DNA of 64,000 nucleotides from Strix aluco (Eukaryota; Chordata; Aves; Strigiformes; Strigidae), in contig NC_133935.1 in NCBI RefSeq assembly GCF_031877795.1, positions 77,022,303 to 77,086,302 on the forward strand, in the 5' to 3' direction. This document shows positions 15,101 through 27,800 of the stretch, piece after piece. Both the position numbers and the translations under genes were made by a program. Numbering within the stretch: the first letter of the stretch is position 1; each line of letters opens with the position of its first letter. The notes beneath the pieces are model-generated. The model saw nothing but the letters and a program-made list of their open reading frames with translations. It ran no database searches and had not been told where the DNA came from.

Positions 15101-17979
15101 AGCTACAAACATTCATGTTGTTAACCTTTGGTTTCATTGCTCATAAAGAAAAAAAAGTTTTTAAAGCAGCAAATATGCAGGAATAGCACAGACACAATGG
15201 TTTCCTGAAGGCTATGAGTCTAAGTACAGACATGGGCTCTGGCAGAGGTCTGTTGCCCCCTCAAGTGCATAAGGTCCACTATGGGACTTGCAAATTCCTT
15301 GAAAAAATGCACTGAACCCATTTGGCCAGAGTGTTTTGTTACATGGACAAGGTGCTCAACAGTGTGTCGGGTTGAAAGGGGACCTGTACAAATGGATAGG
15401 CAGGTGGGGAGCACTCAAATGCAGGTGTAACTGAAAAAGAAATTGCCTACTTCAAAATAGCCCAGAAGACATACAGCTTACTTCCCTCTCTCAAATATTA
15501 CTTGGGTCTCTGCAGCAACTGGAGGACTGAAGGCTCTAGCTCCATCAGTAGGATTCCATCAGTCTCCATCAGAGGGGTGGGTATGTGTGTAAAAAACAGA
15601 TACAGAAAAGATGGTGTCCACAGACATAGCTTGTTTGAAATATATGTATGAAAACATATATATGAAAACACACATTGGTGACTCCGTGTGATACCAGTAC
15701 TGCTCCTCATCTCAAGGGAAACTGAGATAGGTCTTATCTTCCTTTGAGAAGTGCTTATTAGATGTTCATATAATCATGTAAATTAATCTTTCTTTCTTCT
15801 CAAGGACAAGGTCCTTGAGGGCCCAGGAAAAGTCCAGAATTTACTCATAAAAATCATACACTGCAAAACAACTCTCTTCTGGTAGACATGTAAAATCACT
15901 TACTCTTAAATATTATTTCACATATATTTTTTACTTGCCTGAAGTATTAATACATCTGAATTATTACTCCACATTCATCATTTCAGTTTACTGCTGTTGC
16001 TATTTCTGGTGCTTGGTGTTTAATACTTAGACACATTTTTGTGGTTTAAATCTTACGAGTATTCACTGCTTGCCTGTAACCAATAATTGTGAGAAACACT
16101 GACCCAAGGCTTTTGTATTCCTACTCACTCCGTACATCATGTGATTTTAGTTTGAGGGAGTTTAATCTAACAGTACGAGCTGGTGACACAGTCCCATGAC
16201 AAAATACATATTGGCCACCTCCATACCCATCAGACAGCTATGGGAATAATCTGAAAGCAAAGTTGCTGTTATGGGAAGTTGCAGAAGTTATGGGAAACAG
16301 CAGGCTCTGTCACTGAGGGATGAGTGTAGAGGTTCAGTGTCCGGCCAAAACCTCAGGGATGGAGTTCACTGAAGGGCACTTCATGGGAATTTCTGGATAT
16401 CTGATCACTATTACATACATGCCACTTGTGAAAGCAATCTGTCTTTAGGCTCAGAGGGGAGAATGGAGTGTCTTAGGCCACAAGCAGCATTCACAAAGCA
16501 TTTGCCATCATGAACTCCTAGGCCTTCACCATTTTCACCATTGCAGCTGTGTCCCTTCGGCACCATTTCTATTCCATGCACACAAACATACTTTGACAAG
16601 TCCTAGCAGCACCTGCCTTGCTGACTACCACCATCTACACACAGAACCACAGAGACAGCCTCCTCTCTGACTTTAGCTGCTGTTAGGAGTATTTTTCACT
16701 CTCCTGACCCCGAAACCATCCAAACTGCTGTGAACTAATGTTAAGGCTTGCTTTTTATGACTGTTGGTGAACAAGAAACTCTTCTGAGAAAGATGATGTT
16801 AAAAGTGACTGAACCTTCATCCACCTGGTGGAGGTAGATACTTACTGTACATGCTGTGGTCCCTCAGGAAGGCACATGTAAGCCACATCCCTCCCAGCCA
16901 GTCCCTGGCAGGTTCTTCCTCACCCTGGTGGCTTTTCTTTGCTCCCTGGGTCTCCTCATGGCAGGACACACTTCTCTTAGAAATTACTGGGGCTGGGCAA
17001 AGTGAAAAAGTAGTCTTTGTAGAAATCCCACTAGTCAACTTTGGGTTTCTCTAGGTGTGTCATATCCTTAAACCTCACATGTCTTCTATCACAAAATGCT
17101 GGGTATACACTCCAGCATTTCTTGACTGGGCTGAGGCAACCCCTCAGCTCACCCTAATCTAGTGCAGACTAATTCACAGACTTGGGGAGAAGAATGAACT
17201 GCATGCCCTCAAATCTAATTCAGTCCTTCCATGCACTGTTTTTATAAAAGCAGTGTGTGATTCATGGAATACTGCCTACATATTTTCTTTTGCAGTATCT
17301 CATTCTGCAGCCACTTATGGAAGTTGTTTCCGCCTAAGACTTGCTTCCATGGCAGTGACTTTTCTGTTTTCACTGTCTGACCCTTTATTTGTGGTCTCCT
17401 AATGCCTATCCATTATGTAAGCCAGTTTTACAAGCTAAAACACAAGCTCTCCATGAGCCAGCATCCACTTTTACACAATGGAACAATAATGGATGTATGT
17501 TTATTACTGCATTGATGATCCATCTTCAAGATTCTTCCACATAAAGCTCAGTGCAACACAGGGTCTTTTATTGAAGCTCAGCTTTATTGCCTTTTGCATT
17601 TCTTCCAACCATTACTTCTGTTAAAGGAAAGAAGAAAGTGACGAGACCATCTGTATAAGAGCATTTAGGAAAACATCTCTGGGGATGTCATTACTGCTTT
17701 GAGATTAAAAAATAACCAGAAGGGGAACCAGAATGTTTCCTATTCGTACAGATATTTCATTCTTTGGGTCTCATAGTTGCCAAAATCTTCACTTTCAGGG
17801 ACCACCAATTGCAAACTTGTTAGTGATATAATGAATTTACTGCATTTCAAGAGCATTTCCAGAAGCTGAAAAGCTTCTTGTCCCTTATAGCATTTTCACT
17901 TGTGCTATAATAGCTCTTTTCCACGTTTTTTTCAGATGCGTGACCCAAAGATGATAATTTTAATAAGTGAGTGCTTTTA
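9178..17979. other. Gene-free stretch
   Basis: Nothing coding was recognised. The longest frames (for example 118 codons on the minus strand at 13391-13747, across a GC-richer patch at about 13490-13640) have no domain that I can identify. Short AT-rich direct repeats occur at about 15640-15675. Confidence 0.65.
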
Positions 17980-18400
17980 AGAAGATATGCCATTGTTAAT
18001 TACGTAGCAAATTATATTAAGAAACAAGATTAATAATAATAATGATAATGAGAAGCTATTATTGATTTATTCATTCCAAAGGCACAAAAATATAAATTAA
18101 ATCTTATTTGGAAGTATTAATTAATGATTCTGCTACTGTTGCTAATACTGATCCTACAAAGAGATGGAATATTATGTCAATGCAGTGCATGGGAAGTGAT
18201 TTAATTAAAAGTATAAAATATTTATGTCTCCAGGCTGTGAGCTGGCACTGTAGGTTAGAAATAAAACATGCAGTTTTGAGGCTGATAATTTTAATCCAGA
18301 TAATTTTGCAGATCTTTGTCCTTTTCCACAGCATCCATTTTTCATCATGTTTTCTGATGATTGCCTCAAGAACGTAAACACCAAATGTGAAGGTGGGCAT
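17980..18400. promoter_or_regulatory. Candidate AT-rich conserved noncoding element
   Basis: This stretch is AT-rich and rich in homeodomain-type cores (TTAATTAATGATTC at 18117-18130, GATAATTTTAATCC near 18281). Overlapping stop-free frames exist on both strands (18108-18377 plus, 18104-18400 minus). Neither resembles a known protein, which argues against coding. Complex AT-rich sequence without decay or repeats is typical of vertebrate developmental enhancers. This call is inference from composition and motifs only. Confidence 0.3.
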
Positions 18401-21400
18401 GAGTCAGCGTGAGAGTGGGCTCCGGTCTTTTACAGAAAGACACTTCCCAAACAGGCAAACATATCAGCAAGATCTTACAGCTTTGATTTTGTTAGGTTTT
18501 TTAAGTAAATGGCAGCTAGTGACCAATTCAATATGGACACTATACAGTAGTGGTACTCCACGGAAGATGATGAAAGAACACTCATGATGGCAGCAGAAGA
18601 TCTTCACTTGTGGAGTAGGTTACTACAATTACTTTGACCTCTTCTGTATAGCACACCGAGATAAAACACTGCTGTATCACAACTCAGGGAAACATGATTT
18701 CTTCCACAGCATTGTATGAAGGCAGCCAGAACACAGGGATCAGCTCTGTCCCCAACGCTATCCTAAACTGGTTGCTTTGGCTTGCATCAATTGAAATGAG
18801 GGCAGAGCTGGGAAGAAAAAGATTAGAGGATTATTTTACTCACAGATGTGTAACAGTAGCCATTATAGGGGTCTTCAAACCCCTGACAAAGTCAGTGGAA
18901 AGACTCCATTTTTTGGGAAAGACTCTTGTGGGTATTGGGTTGGTCTTTGTGGATGCAAAGCGAGTCAGTGCCCCTCAAGACATGATCCAAAGAACCAGGT
19001 TAATCAAGAGTTATAGCACTTCAGTATTTCAAAGGCACCTATTGCCATTTTCAAATTTAATCAAGTCCAGATTCTTAAAGATTAATGTTTTCTCAGTATT
19101 TTCCAGACTGCAGTTTAAAGATTAAGTCTTACCCTGATTTGTAAAAAAGTATGGATAACACCTACTTCACACACAGACCTGGCCTCTTTCAGAAAAAGCC
19201 ACTTTTTGAGTTCACTTGCAATATACTTGTGGTGTGTTTATAAAAATAGATGTGGTACATGTGTCTGTGCTGAAGCCTTCAGTTATGCATTTACATGCAC
19301 CAGTGAAGGGTGAAATCTTTGTCACTGAGATCACCAACAGACTCTCTCAGCTTACTTGGGATTCAGGTTTTAATTTACTAATGCCTGTGAGTGATGCTGA
19401 GCCTATTGCAATGTACCTGTACGAAAACGGAGAGTTGTACACACAAAATATCTGATTCTTCACATGCCTTTTCAGTGTCACTTGCAAATTATGTTGTATT
19501 GCACAGTGGCTGAGAAAGTTAGCCAAAATTCAGTTGTCACTGTTTGCATCTTATGGTTTTGTTACTGGGGCAACTGGGGACCTTTGCTATGGAAATGTTG
19601 CTTTCAGACTTTGAGATATTGGCAGTGCTACACAGACTTATTTTGATTATGAAGTAATTTTTAAAGATAAAACTGGAATTAATGGGCATGCTTTGAGAAA
19701 GGACTGGAATACTTTGATGTAAACAGCTAGACTAACTATGGCAGCAGATTAGCAGCAGATTCACAAAATGGAAGTAAAACAAACTTCCAAGCCTTTTGAC
19801 ATAAATAAGATTAACTGTCAGAATCTGCTTTAGTAATGTGCTGGACCATGATTTCAAATACAAATTTATGTCTTGAAACTTATTGCTCCTGAAACACAAC
19901 ATGAGCATTAAAAGAACCTGCAGAGTACCAGCTATATAAAGATCTGCCCAAATCTCTCATGATCCGCTCTGTTTTATAATGCTTCCTTCCCCATTTTGTT
20001 TGGTCTGATACTGATTTCTAATACACCATGATGGGTTAAGAAAAAAAACCTCAAATCTCAGGTTCCCTCTGATGTGCTATGACTGTGTGACAGAACAGGA
20101 GCAGCAGCTTCAGAGCATCAAAATGAGTCCTAATTTGCTGATATCACAGAAGTTCAGACAGACCTCCTGCTGTCCTACTTCAGCCATTGTTAGAGGTCTG
20201 CAAAGGGCCATGTGCCAGCAGTCAGACATAGCAGAACCATATGTGGTCCTGCCAGGTTCTTTACTCCCAAAGTCTTTTCCAGGCAGCTGCCTGACTTTGG
20301 ACCCCCAGTGCAGTTCTCTGTTAATAACTGCTGTTACCCCAGCTGCTACCCACACTGGCTTTTCCTCCCCTATTTAAGGAATGAAGTATTCGGTACAGAG
20401 GAATGAACAGAGGTGAGAGCTTCCACATTATTTTTCCCTACAACTTCTTCTCAAAATGCTCCTGCAACAAAGATGGCTTAAGTTTAAATACCGATCCTTT
20501 GCTAAACCAATGTTCAAACTGAGCTCAGGTAAGTCATAGGTATTTGATGGGGGAGGAGAAAATAATGAGTCAACTCAAATTATTATGAAGAGGAATGTGA
20601 TTAGTATCCCCTTACTCTAGTTGTCTTCAGTATGGCTGCTTGCATCAGAGCTAGTCACCCTTGGAGATCCTGTTAAAACCAAAGTTAAAAAATAGGCACC
20701 TTTACAGTAAGTCACCTGGACTATATTATCTTTTCAAAAGTGTCTCTTTCTCTCCAAGAGCTAAACCACCTAAATGACTGGCTTTACGCTGGGGATACTG
20801 GCATTTAATGAGATGAATTCCACTGCTTCTGACAATTTTTTGACATGTGATAAAGAGTCTCCCATCAGGAGCAGAGACACCAGTACCTGTTTGTCACCCA
20901 CACTGCCATGAAGCATTGTGAGGGGGCAGTGGAAGGAAGTGATCACTCCTGATGCTATTTCTGACCCAAAAATACATGGCTTACTTGGAAAACAGAGGTG
21001 GGATTTTTATCTGAGTGAGGATGGGTGGGGAGAGGGAAGAGTCAGCCAGTTATGGATAGGCAAAGGACTTGTATCCCCATCAACATCAGTCTGACATCTC
21101 TCCCTTTTTCCTATGTTCACCAGAAAACCGCACATGCAGAGAAGTAAAAAAGCATAGAAAATTTAAAATGATGCATGAAAATAAACGAAATGGTTATGAG
21201 AATTTGCCAGAAACATGGTTCCCAGAGCTAAGATGCCTTTTGTTACATACTCTTATCTATAACTGAGGCTGTTCTTTGAAGTACCAAGTATACGGTTTCT
21301 CTCTATATTTTCTCTCATATTTGCTAGTTACTCATCAACAAAATCCAGTTTCTGACTGTAAGAAACATAGGAGAAAAAAATGTTTCCTCAAGTTATTGTT

Positions 21401-24076
21401 ATGCAGCTCACAAGCTGGTTCCAGCTGCATGTGAATCATTACCTCCTAGCTGGACAGAACCCATCCATGGCTTTTTGTGGGAGGCTTTGTAATTTGTTTT
21501 GGGAGCCAGATATGAGAGACCCTGCCACCTCCTTGTAGGCAGGGATTTTCCTGGGGCTTAGGCAACCTGCTAAAAAGTACTTTTAGGTCTTGTTTTGCAC
21601 AGTGTAGAAAGTGCCCTAGAGACTGCAGAGCACTGCTTCATTACCTAATTAATATTTAATAATTAATATTAAGTGTTCTCATGAAAGGTTAGGAAAGTAT
21701 CACTCCCATAGTTTGCTTGCAGGGACAAGTGCCTGATGGTAGTGCTCTTGATTCCCAGCAGGCTCTGACCCTCTGTTGCCACAGCCAAAGGGAATGCTCT
21801 TAGCGTACTGAAATTAGTATGTTTTAATAAAATTTCAATTTTCAGTGAACATTTTTTCAAAAATTTTTCAACCAGCCCCACGTTCTGGTTCCACTAATGG
21901 GACACTGTGGCTCAAGTGTATTTTTCATTCAGTGGAGAATGCCTCCTGGGCTTCAAATGAGGGGTTCAAAAATAAGAAGGTGAAATAGCAGCTTGAAAAA
22001 GATGATGTTTTGCAATGATCTTTCTCTTTAGTGTCCTGAAAATTGAAGCCAAAACCTAACTTGACTGAGAAATACATGACTGGCTGATTGCTCGATAGCC
22101 TGAAGATAGCTTTTTCCTAAGTTAATTAATCCTGATTCTTCAGGGAATTCTTAAACACTGTGAAAGTTTCCAGGAGGTAAATTGGATGGATGAATCTTCA
22201 AATGTTAGTCACATTAAAATGATCTAGTTTAAATTTGTCCTCTGTCTTGTACTTGCTATAATTGCCTACAGACAGTAAATTGGATGCCATATCTGAACAT
22301 CGGTGCGGTGCATCTCTTTTATGCAGATAACAGTGCTTAGACGGAGCAGATAGCATGGAAAACTCAGTCTGTGGATTGAACACCCACGTGCCAAGACTAG
22401 AAGCACAGAGCTTAATTTAATATGAGTTGTGAGAGTAAATTAGTGACAGCAGGGTTATTGTTCTGTTTCACATGTAGGAATTCCTGGCCTGCTACCAAAG
22501 GAAGAATAAATATTCAGGGAGAAGCATCTGAAAAAGGAAGTGGTTGTATTTTGCTATCCCTGATTCCCTCAGCATGTAAATGCAAAAGGGGAGGATCCTC
22601 CACCTCCCTCTTGGTGATGCCCAGTTCTGCTCTGAGGGCAGCTCTTGCTCCGGGCTGGGGTGGCTAATAGGCTAAGGCAAGAGCCTCACTAGAGGAGCAA
22701 TGAGGGGGTTCCAACACTCAAATTCAAGACGTGCTCAGTGGTGGAGACAGGTGGGATGAGCTAGCTGAGTCAAAAAGCTTCTCAGATCAGATGAACCAGA
22801 CCACTAAAAGTGAAATCTAACTGGAACAGTGTCTACTTCTCTTGATCACAAGAAGACACAAACTGAGGCAAGATAGTTATTTTCAAGTAATTCTGTATGT
22901 AGACCAGGCATAGGTAGACAGTCATGATAGAACAGCTGGAATCTTTGAATCTCAGAGGTAGTCCCCCACTTAGAGGGGGGCGGGGTTTGGCTCTGGTCCT
23001 TCAGATTCTCTGATGCACCAGAGGGGAATAAAATCTCACTACATTCAGCTGAAGTCTAGTGCAATCCTCAAGGAACTGGCAAGATGAACTTCCCCAAATC
23101 TGAAGAGCAAAGTGAGATGAAGTGGGACTTGGCAGGGTGCTGGTGGCTGAAAATAAAGCCCCTGAAAGTTATGTTAACGTGATCGACTCCTGTGGTATTT
23201 GGATTAGGCTTTTAGTGGAAGAGAGTTGCTGGCTGTGTTGTGTTTTAGGACATATGAGTGCTAATCCTAGTGCTTTGTTCAGGGAATTCAAGTGACTAAT
23301 AAGGGACTTAAAATATTGGATTAAAAGATCTGTACAGATTACTGTCATAGTTATACATGCACGTTTAAAAAGGATGTTGTAATGTCAGATAAATCTCTAC
23401 TTGTATTTTCCTTAAGTCTCAGCATAACCTGTGGAGGAGAACAGAGATGGAAAGCTTTATCATTAGGAATTCCATGCAAACTGTCACCCTCTCCCTCCCC
23501 TGGGCAATCCCCTGGGGCTCACTGTTAGAAGGGAGGCCACTGGCTATTTTTTTCAGTGTCCTTTTAATGCATGCAAGCTTTTCCTCAGTGTGCGTAGACT
23601 TGGCAGCCTGGAAACTAGAGACATTGAGGGATGGGAAAGGACAGAGTGAGCCTAACACAGGAACCAAATTTAAGCATTAGGTCTTAAATTTGCATCCTCA
23701 CAGCCACAGCTGCAGCAGAGGGTGGGCAGCAGTGACTTCAGTTCTGGTATAAGCATTTAATTTCCACATGTTGTCACAGGAAGAAGTTTGTTCCTCAGCA
23801 GGTGTCCAGAAGGAGACCTGGTTCACCTAAATGACGCACCCATTTCACTGAGGGTGTAGTGAACCAATGTAAAAAGTTAGGTGTGATATCCAGTCAGTAT
23901 AATTTTGAAAGCAGATATGCAATGCGGAGAGTTGGCTTTAAAAATAATTGTGTCTGTAGCCTGCTGTCATTTTTGTAGCTGCCTGAGAGACCTTGGTATT
24001 TGAGGGGGCTTGGACCTACACTTGTCCCCTTTTAGAGGAGCACCCTAACGAGGAGGCTAATGTTAATGGGCAAGCG
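18401..24076. other. Gene-free stretch
   Basis: It contains the longest frame left of the CpG island, 143 codons on the plus strand at 18694-19125, with no recognisable domain and no visible gene context. An AT-rich direct repeat of TAATTAATATT occurs twice near 21646-21670. No transposon was recognised. Confidence 0.6.
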
Positions 24077-24872
24077 TCAACGGGATGAGCTTCAACAAGG
24101 CCAAGTGCCAGGTCCTGCACTTGGGCCACAACAACCCCATGCATCACTACAGGCTTGGGGAGGTGTGGCTGGAGAGCTGTCTGGAAGAAATGGATCTGGG
24201 GGTTCTAATTGACAAGCAGCTGAACATGAGCCGGCAGTGTGCCCGGGTGGCCAGGAAAGCCAATGGCATCCTGGCTTGTATTAGAAATAGTGTGACCAGC
24301 AGAAGTAGGGAGGTGATAGTCCCCCTGTACTCTGCACTGGTGAGGCCACACCTGGAGTATTGTGTCCAGTTTTGGGCACCTCAATAGGAGAGAGATATCG
24401 AGGTGCTGGAGCGAGTGCAGAGGAGGGCAAGGGAGCTGGTGAAGGGCCTGGAGAACAAAACATATGAGGAGCGATTGAAGGAGCTGGGACTGTTCAGTTT
24501 GAGGAAGAGAAGGCTGAGGGGAGACCTCATCACTCTCTACAACTACCTGAAAGGACATTGTAGAGAGGTTGGTGCTGGTCTCTTCTCACAGGTGAGTAGT
24601 GACAGAACAAGAGGGAATGGCTTTAAACTCCAACAGGGGAGGTTTAGACTGGACATTAGGAAAAAATTTTCACAGAAAGAGTGGTCAGAGAGTGGAATAG
24701 GCTGCCCAGGGAGGTGGTGGAGTCACCATCCCTGGATGTGTTTAAGAGTCGTTTAGATGAGATGTTGGGGGATATGGTGTAGGGGAGAACTTTGTAGAGT
24801 AGGGCTGATGGTTGGACTCGATGATCCCAAGGGTCTTTTCCAACCTGAATGATTCTGTGATTCTGATTCGAT
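24077..24872 (+). mobile_element. CR1 LINE, 5'-truncated, with decayed reverse-transcriptase C-terminus
   Basis: About 800 bp keep the end of CR1 ORF2 and the 3' tail. The frame from 24085 shows [17 protein letters not shown] and later [13 protein letters not shown], the conserved end of the CR1 reverse transcriptase. The tail has GACTCGATGATCCCAAGGGT and TCTTTTCCAACCTG, ending in ATTCTGTGATTCTG. Upstream CR1 (endonuclease and most of the polymerase) is missing, so it cannot move on its own. The 5' limit is approximate. Confidence 0.93.
24085..24780 (+). pseudogene. CR1 ORF2 (reverse transcriptase) C-terminal remnant, disrupted
   Basis: The reading frame is interrupted by an in-frame TAG at 24385-24387, directly after FWAPQ. 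It resumes in the same frame with [18 protein letters not shown]. Near 24667-24671 one base appears lost after IRKKF; beyond it the expected ending (a [13 protein letters not shown]-type segment) continues in another frame to a TAG at 24779-24781. One stop and one frameshift over about 230 codons indicate neutral decay since insertion. Confidence 0.88.
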
Positions 24873-27800
24873 GTGCAGAAACTATTCACAGCCATCCTTA
24901 TCCTCCACAAGAAGCTAAGAGTGGTCAAAACAATAGTTACTCAGCTGAAGGGAAATGTAGGTGCATCTTAGGTATCTTGTATCCAGCTTTTGTGTACCCA
25001 GCTTGGAACATAACAGCGTTCTCTAGGTAGCAGATAGATACCTCTCAAAACCACTAATTCCAGTGCAATTTGGGGTAAGCAAGGGAACATTTAATAAGCT
25101 TAGCTGCCTACAGACTAACTCATCTGTTTTGTCAGTCTTCTTTCCAATATCCCCTCTGTAACATATCCAACAAGCCTTGCTTTAAGATTTTTCATAAACT
25201 TTATTATATTTTTGTTTATTTTTTCTCACCAAAAGAAGTCAAATTCAGTGATAGTAATGATGACTCTTTTTGAGATTCTGATATTTTTGGACCCTGAATT
25301 TCAAAATGGATAGGAAAGTAGATATTGCTGGCCTATATATGAAGTGATGTATAAGATGATAAATAAAAAAGATTGTCATGCAACCTGCAGTTGAGATTTA
25401 TCACAATTCGTATTTCTTTGCAGTTCATGAATACCACACTTCTGATATGAAAGACCTATTAATTTCCGCTCTGTTCTTACCTAGCAGTAACATTCAAGCT
25501 GTGATCAAGTAACTTTCATTCTTCTTGTTCAAATAACCATTATTATGGAATATGCTATTCGAGGGAATTGAACTGATTCCCAAAACTACCTGTAGATTTG
25601 AAAATGCTTCAGACTATAATACAGCACCAAAATCCAAACCAACAGTTCCTACAGCAACTGCTGTTTACATGTGAAAATCATCTGTCATAAACAGTCCATT
25701 CAGCGATGCCTGAATCAGATACTAGTAAGAATTACAGCATTTTCTATTACATTAATTTAAAATCCCAATTCTTTCTCACTAAGGCTAAGATCACACTAGG
25801 TGGACTATTACCAGACTGTTGCCTTGCTGAGGTGCATTTAAAAGGCCGTATCTATTTGTAGCAAGGATGCTGACGGTTCATTCTAATAGCATTTGGCAAT
25901 TTATAATTGCTATGTTCTGTCTGAAGACCTTCTGTCATATTCATATAATCTCTATCAGAGATTTCCAAACAAACTGAATCATAAAGAGCCATAATTAACT
26001 GGAAAAAAGCCAGATATCTAAAACAAACACTACCATTAGCATCCCCGGCAAGCCCAAAATAGCCTCTAGAGATGCCACTGTCACAATGAAAAAGCTTTCA
26101 AAACAGTATGAAGATGTATTCTACATGTTAATGGAATGATTCCGCACACTCCAAGACCTTGAGAGCTATATTTAGAATACCATTTTGTGAAACTAAGGTG
26201 ACTACATCATTGCTGCTAGCTGTGTAACAGCTGCCTCTAATTTAAGGACCAGGTCATGGCACACTGTGCCCAAAGTGCAAAGGGAACCCAAAATGCCACT
26301 GTAACCCAGCTGAAAGCTCCAGCCTAGGAGGGCAATATGAAGGAAGGAGATTTCACTTGACCACCATTTGCTGTCATCTCTATGTATGTGGGAAGTGTGG
26401 AAATTCAGTACTCAATATAGCAGCTAATTTGGGTGTGCAAACATTAGGGTGCACTGTAAAGCCTATAATCAACTTCACCATATTTTTCTCTTGTCTATCT
26501 GAATTATGGGAAAGGACATGTACCTTTGATAAGCACATAAGCATGTTATTGTTATTAATTCAGGAAAAAACCTATTAGCAATCAGGAGATTATTTGATAG
26601 GAAAAAAACACAGGAAAACAGCACAGATAAACAAGATGGAAGGTGCTGTTAAAGACTTCTTTAACGGACTTAAACATGCTTCATTGGTAACTTTTCCAAT
26701 CAATAATGACACCAAAAATATACATATTTCATCTTTTAATATAACAGGTCAAATTTCTACTTCATCAGCAAGAGCTGTTAGCAGAAAGTTATGGCTTCCT
26801 GGCTCTTTGCCCAACATTGGCTTGCAAGCTGGTCAGGGCACCCTAGACACTGCTTGTAAGTGCATTAGCTGGCCAGGGCCCCCAGTGGAAAATTTAGAGC
26901 TGTAGGTTAGCTAAGTGCAGTTTTCTAACCGAGTTTCCTCTCTGCTCCTCCTTGTGCCTGACAGTGATCCTGCCATTAGAGGAGATAGGAGAGAGGGGTA
27001 AAAATTAGCTTAACCTGTTATATGTGTAAGTGAAACTGTATATTACTGACTTACTTGTAAGCTCCTTAGGGTAAGAGACACCTAGTATTTTTTAGAGTGT
27101 ATTTTGTTGATTCAGATACATTAATGATTTTGTAATATAAATAATTAGAAGCCTGATTCTGTGGGTAACAGGGAGAGACATCTTTATAAGCCTTCCCCTG
27201 TCTTGCAAAGTAGGTACCAACCAGACTGTTCAGTACCAGCAGTCAGTGAACTGGAGCATTCAGGTTTATCTCCCCAATTCTGGAGCCCTGAAATGCACCT
27301 GAGTGAAGACTAGCATTGCTGTCTATGTCTATACTTTCTGTCAAATCAGACCGTCCTTCAGCTCTGAGCTTTAAAAGGCTGTGAGCATGTGCTCTACTCA
27401 ACATCATAGTCAAATCTATGTTTTCATCAATGATATACTGACTGTAAGTGGGTCTTGTAAAGAGGTACTTTCATACTATGTTTTTTCCTTTCTGAAAACT
27501 TTAACAATATTGGCTATATTGAACAAAAGGGGGTGAAAGGAGAAAGAGCTTTATTTGGAGTGCACATAGTGCTTGATAGAGATCTGAATTAAATGGATAC
27601 TTTCTGCTCAGCAAGATTGAATCTGAAATTCCTGCCAAAACCTGTATGTGCCTGGAGGAATTTGAGATATATTGATGGAAAATAGATTGCTCCTCTCCAG
27701 TTTTCTGATATACCAAAAAAAATCAAGTTCTGTGGTAGATCTGCCTGCAGATATGTAATTTCATATAGCATGGTGCAGAAAGAATTGCATATAACTGATA

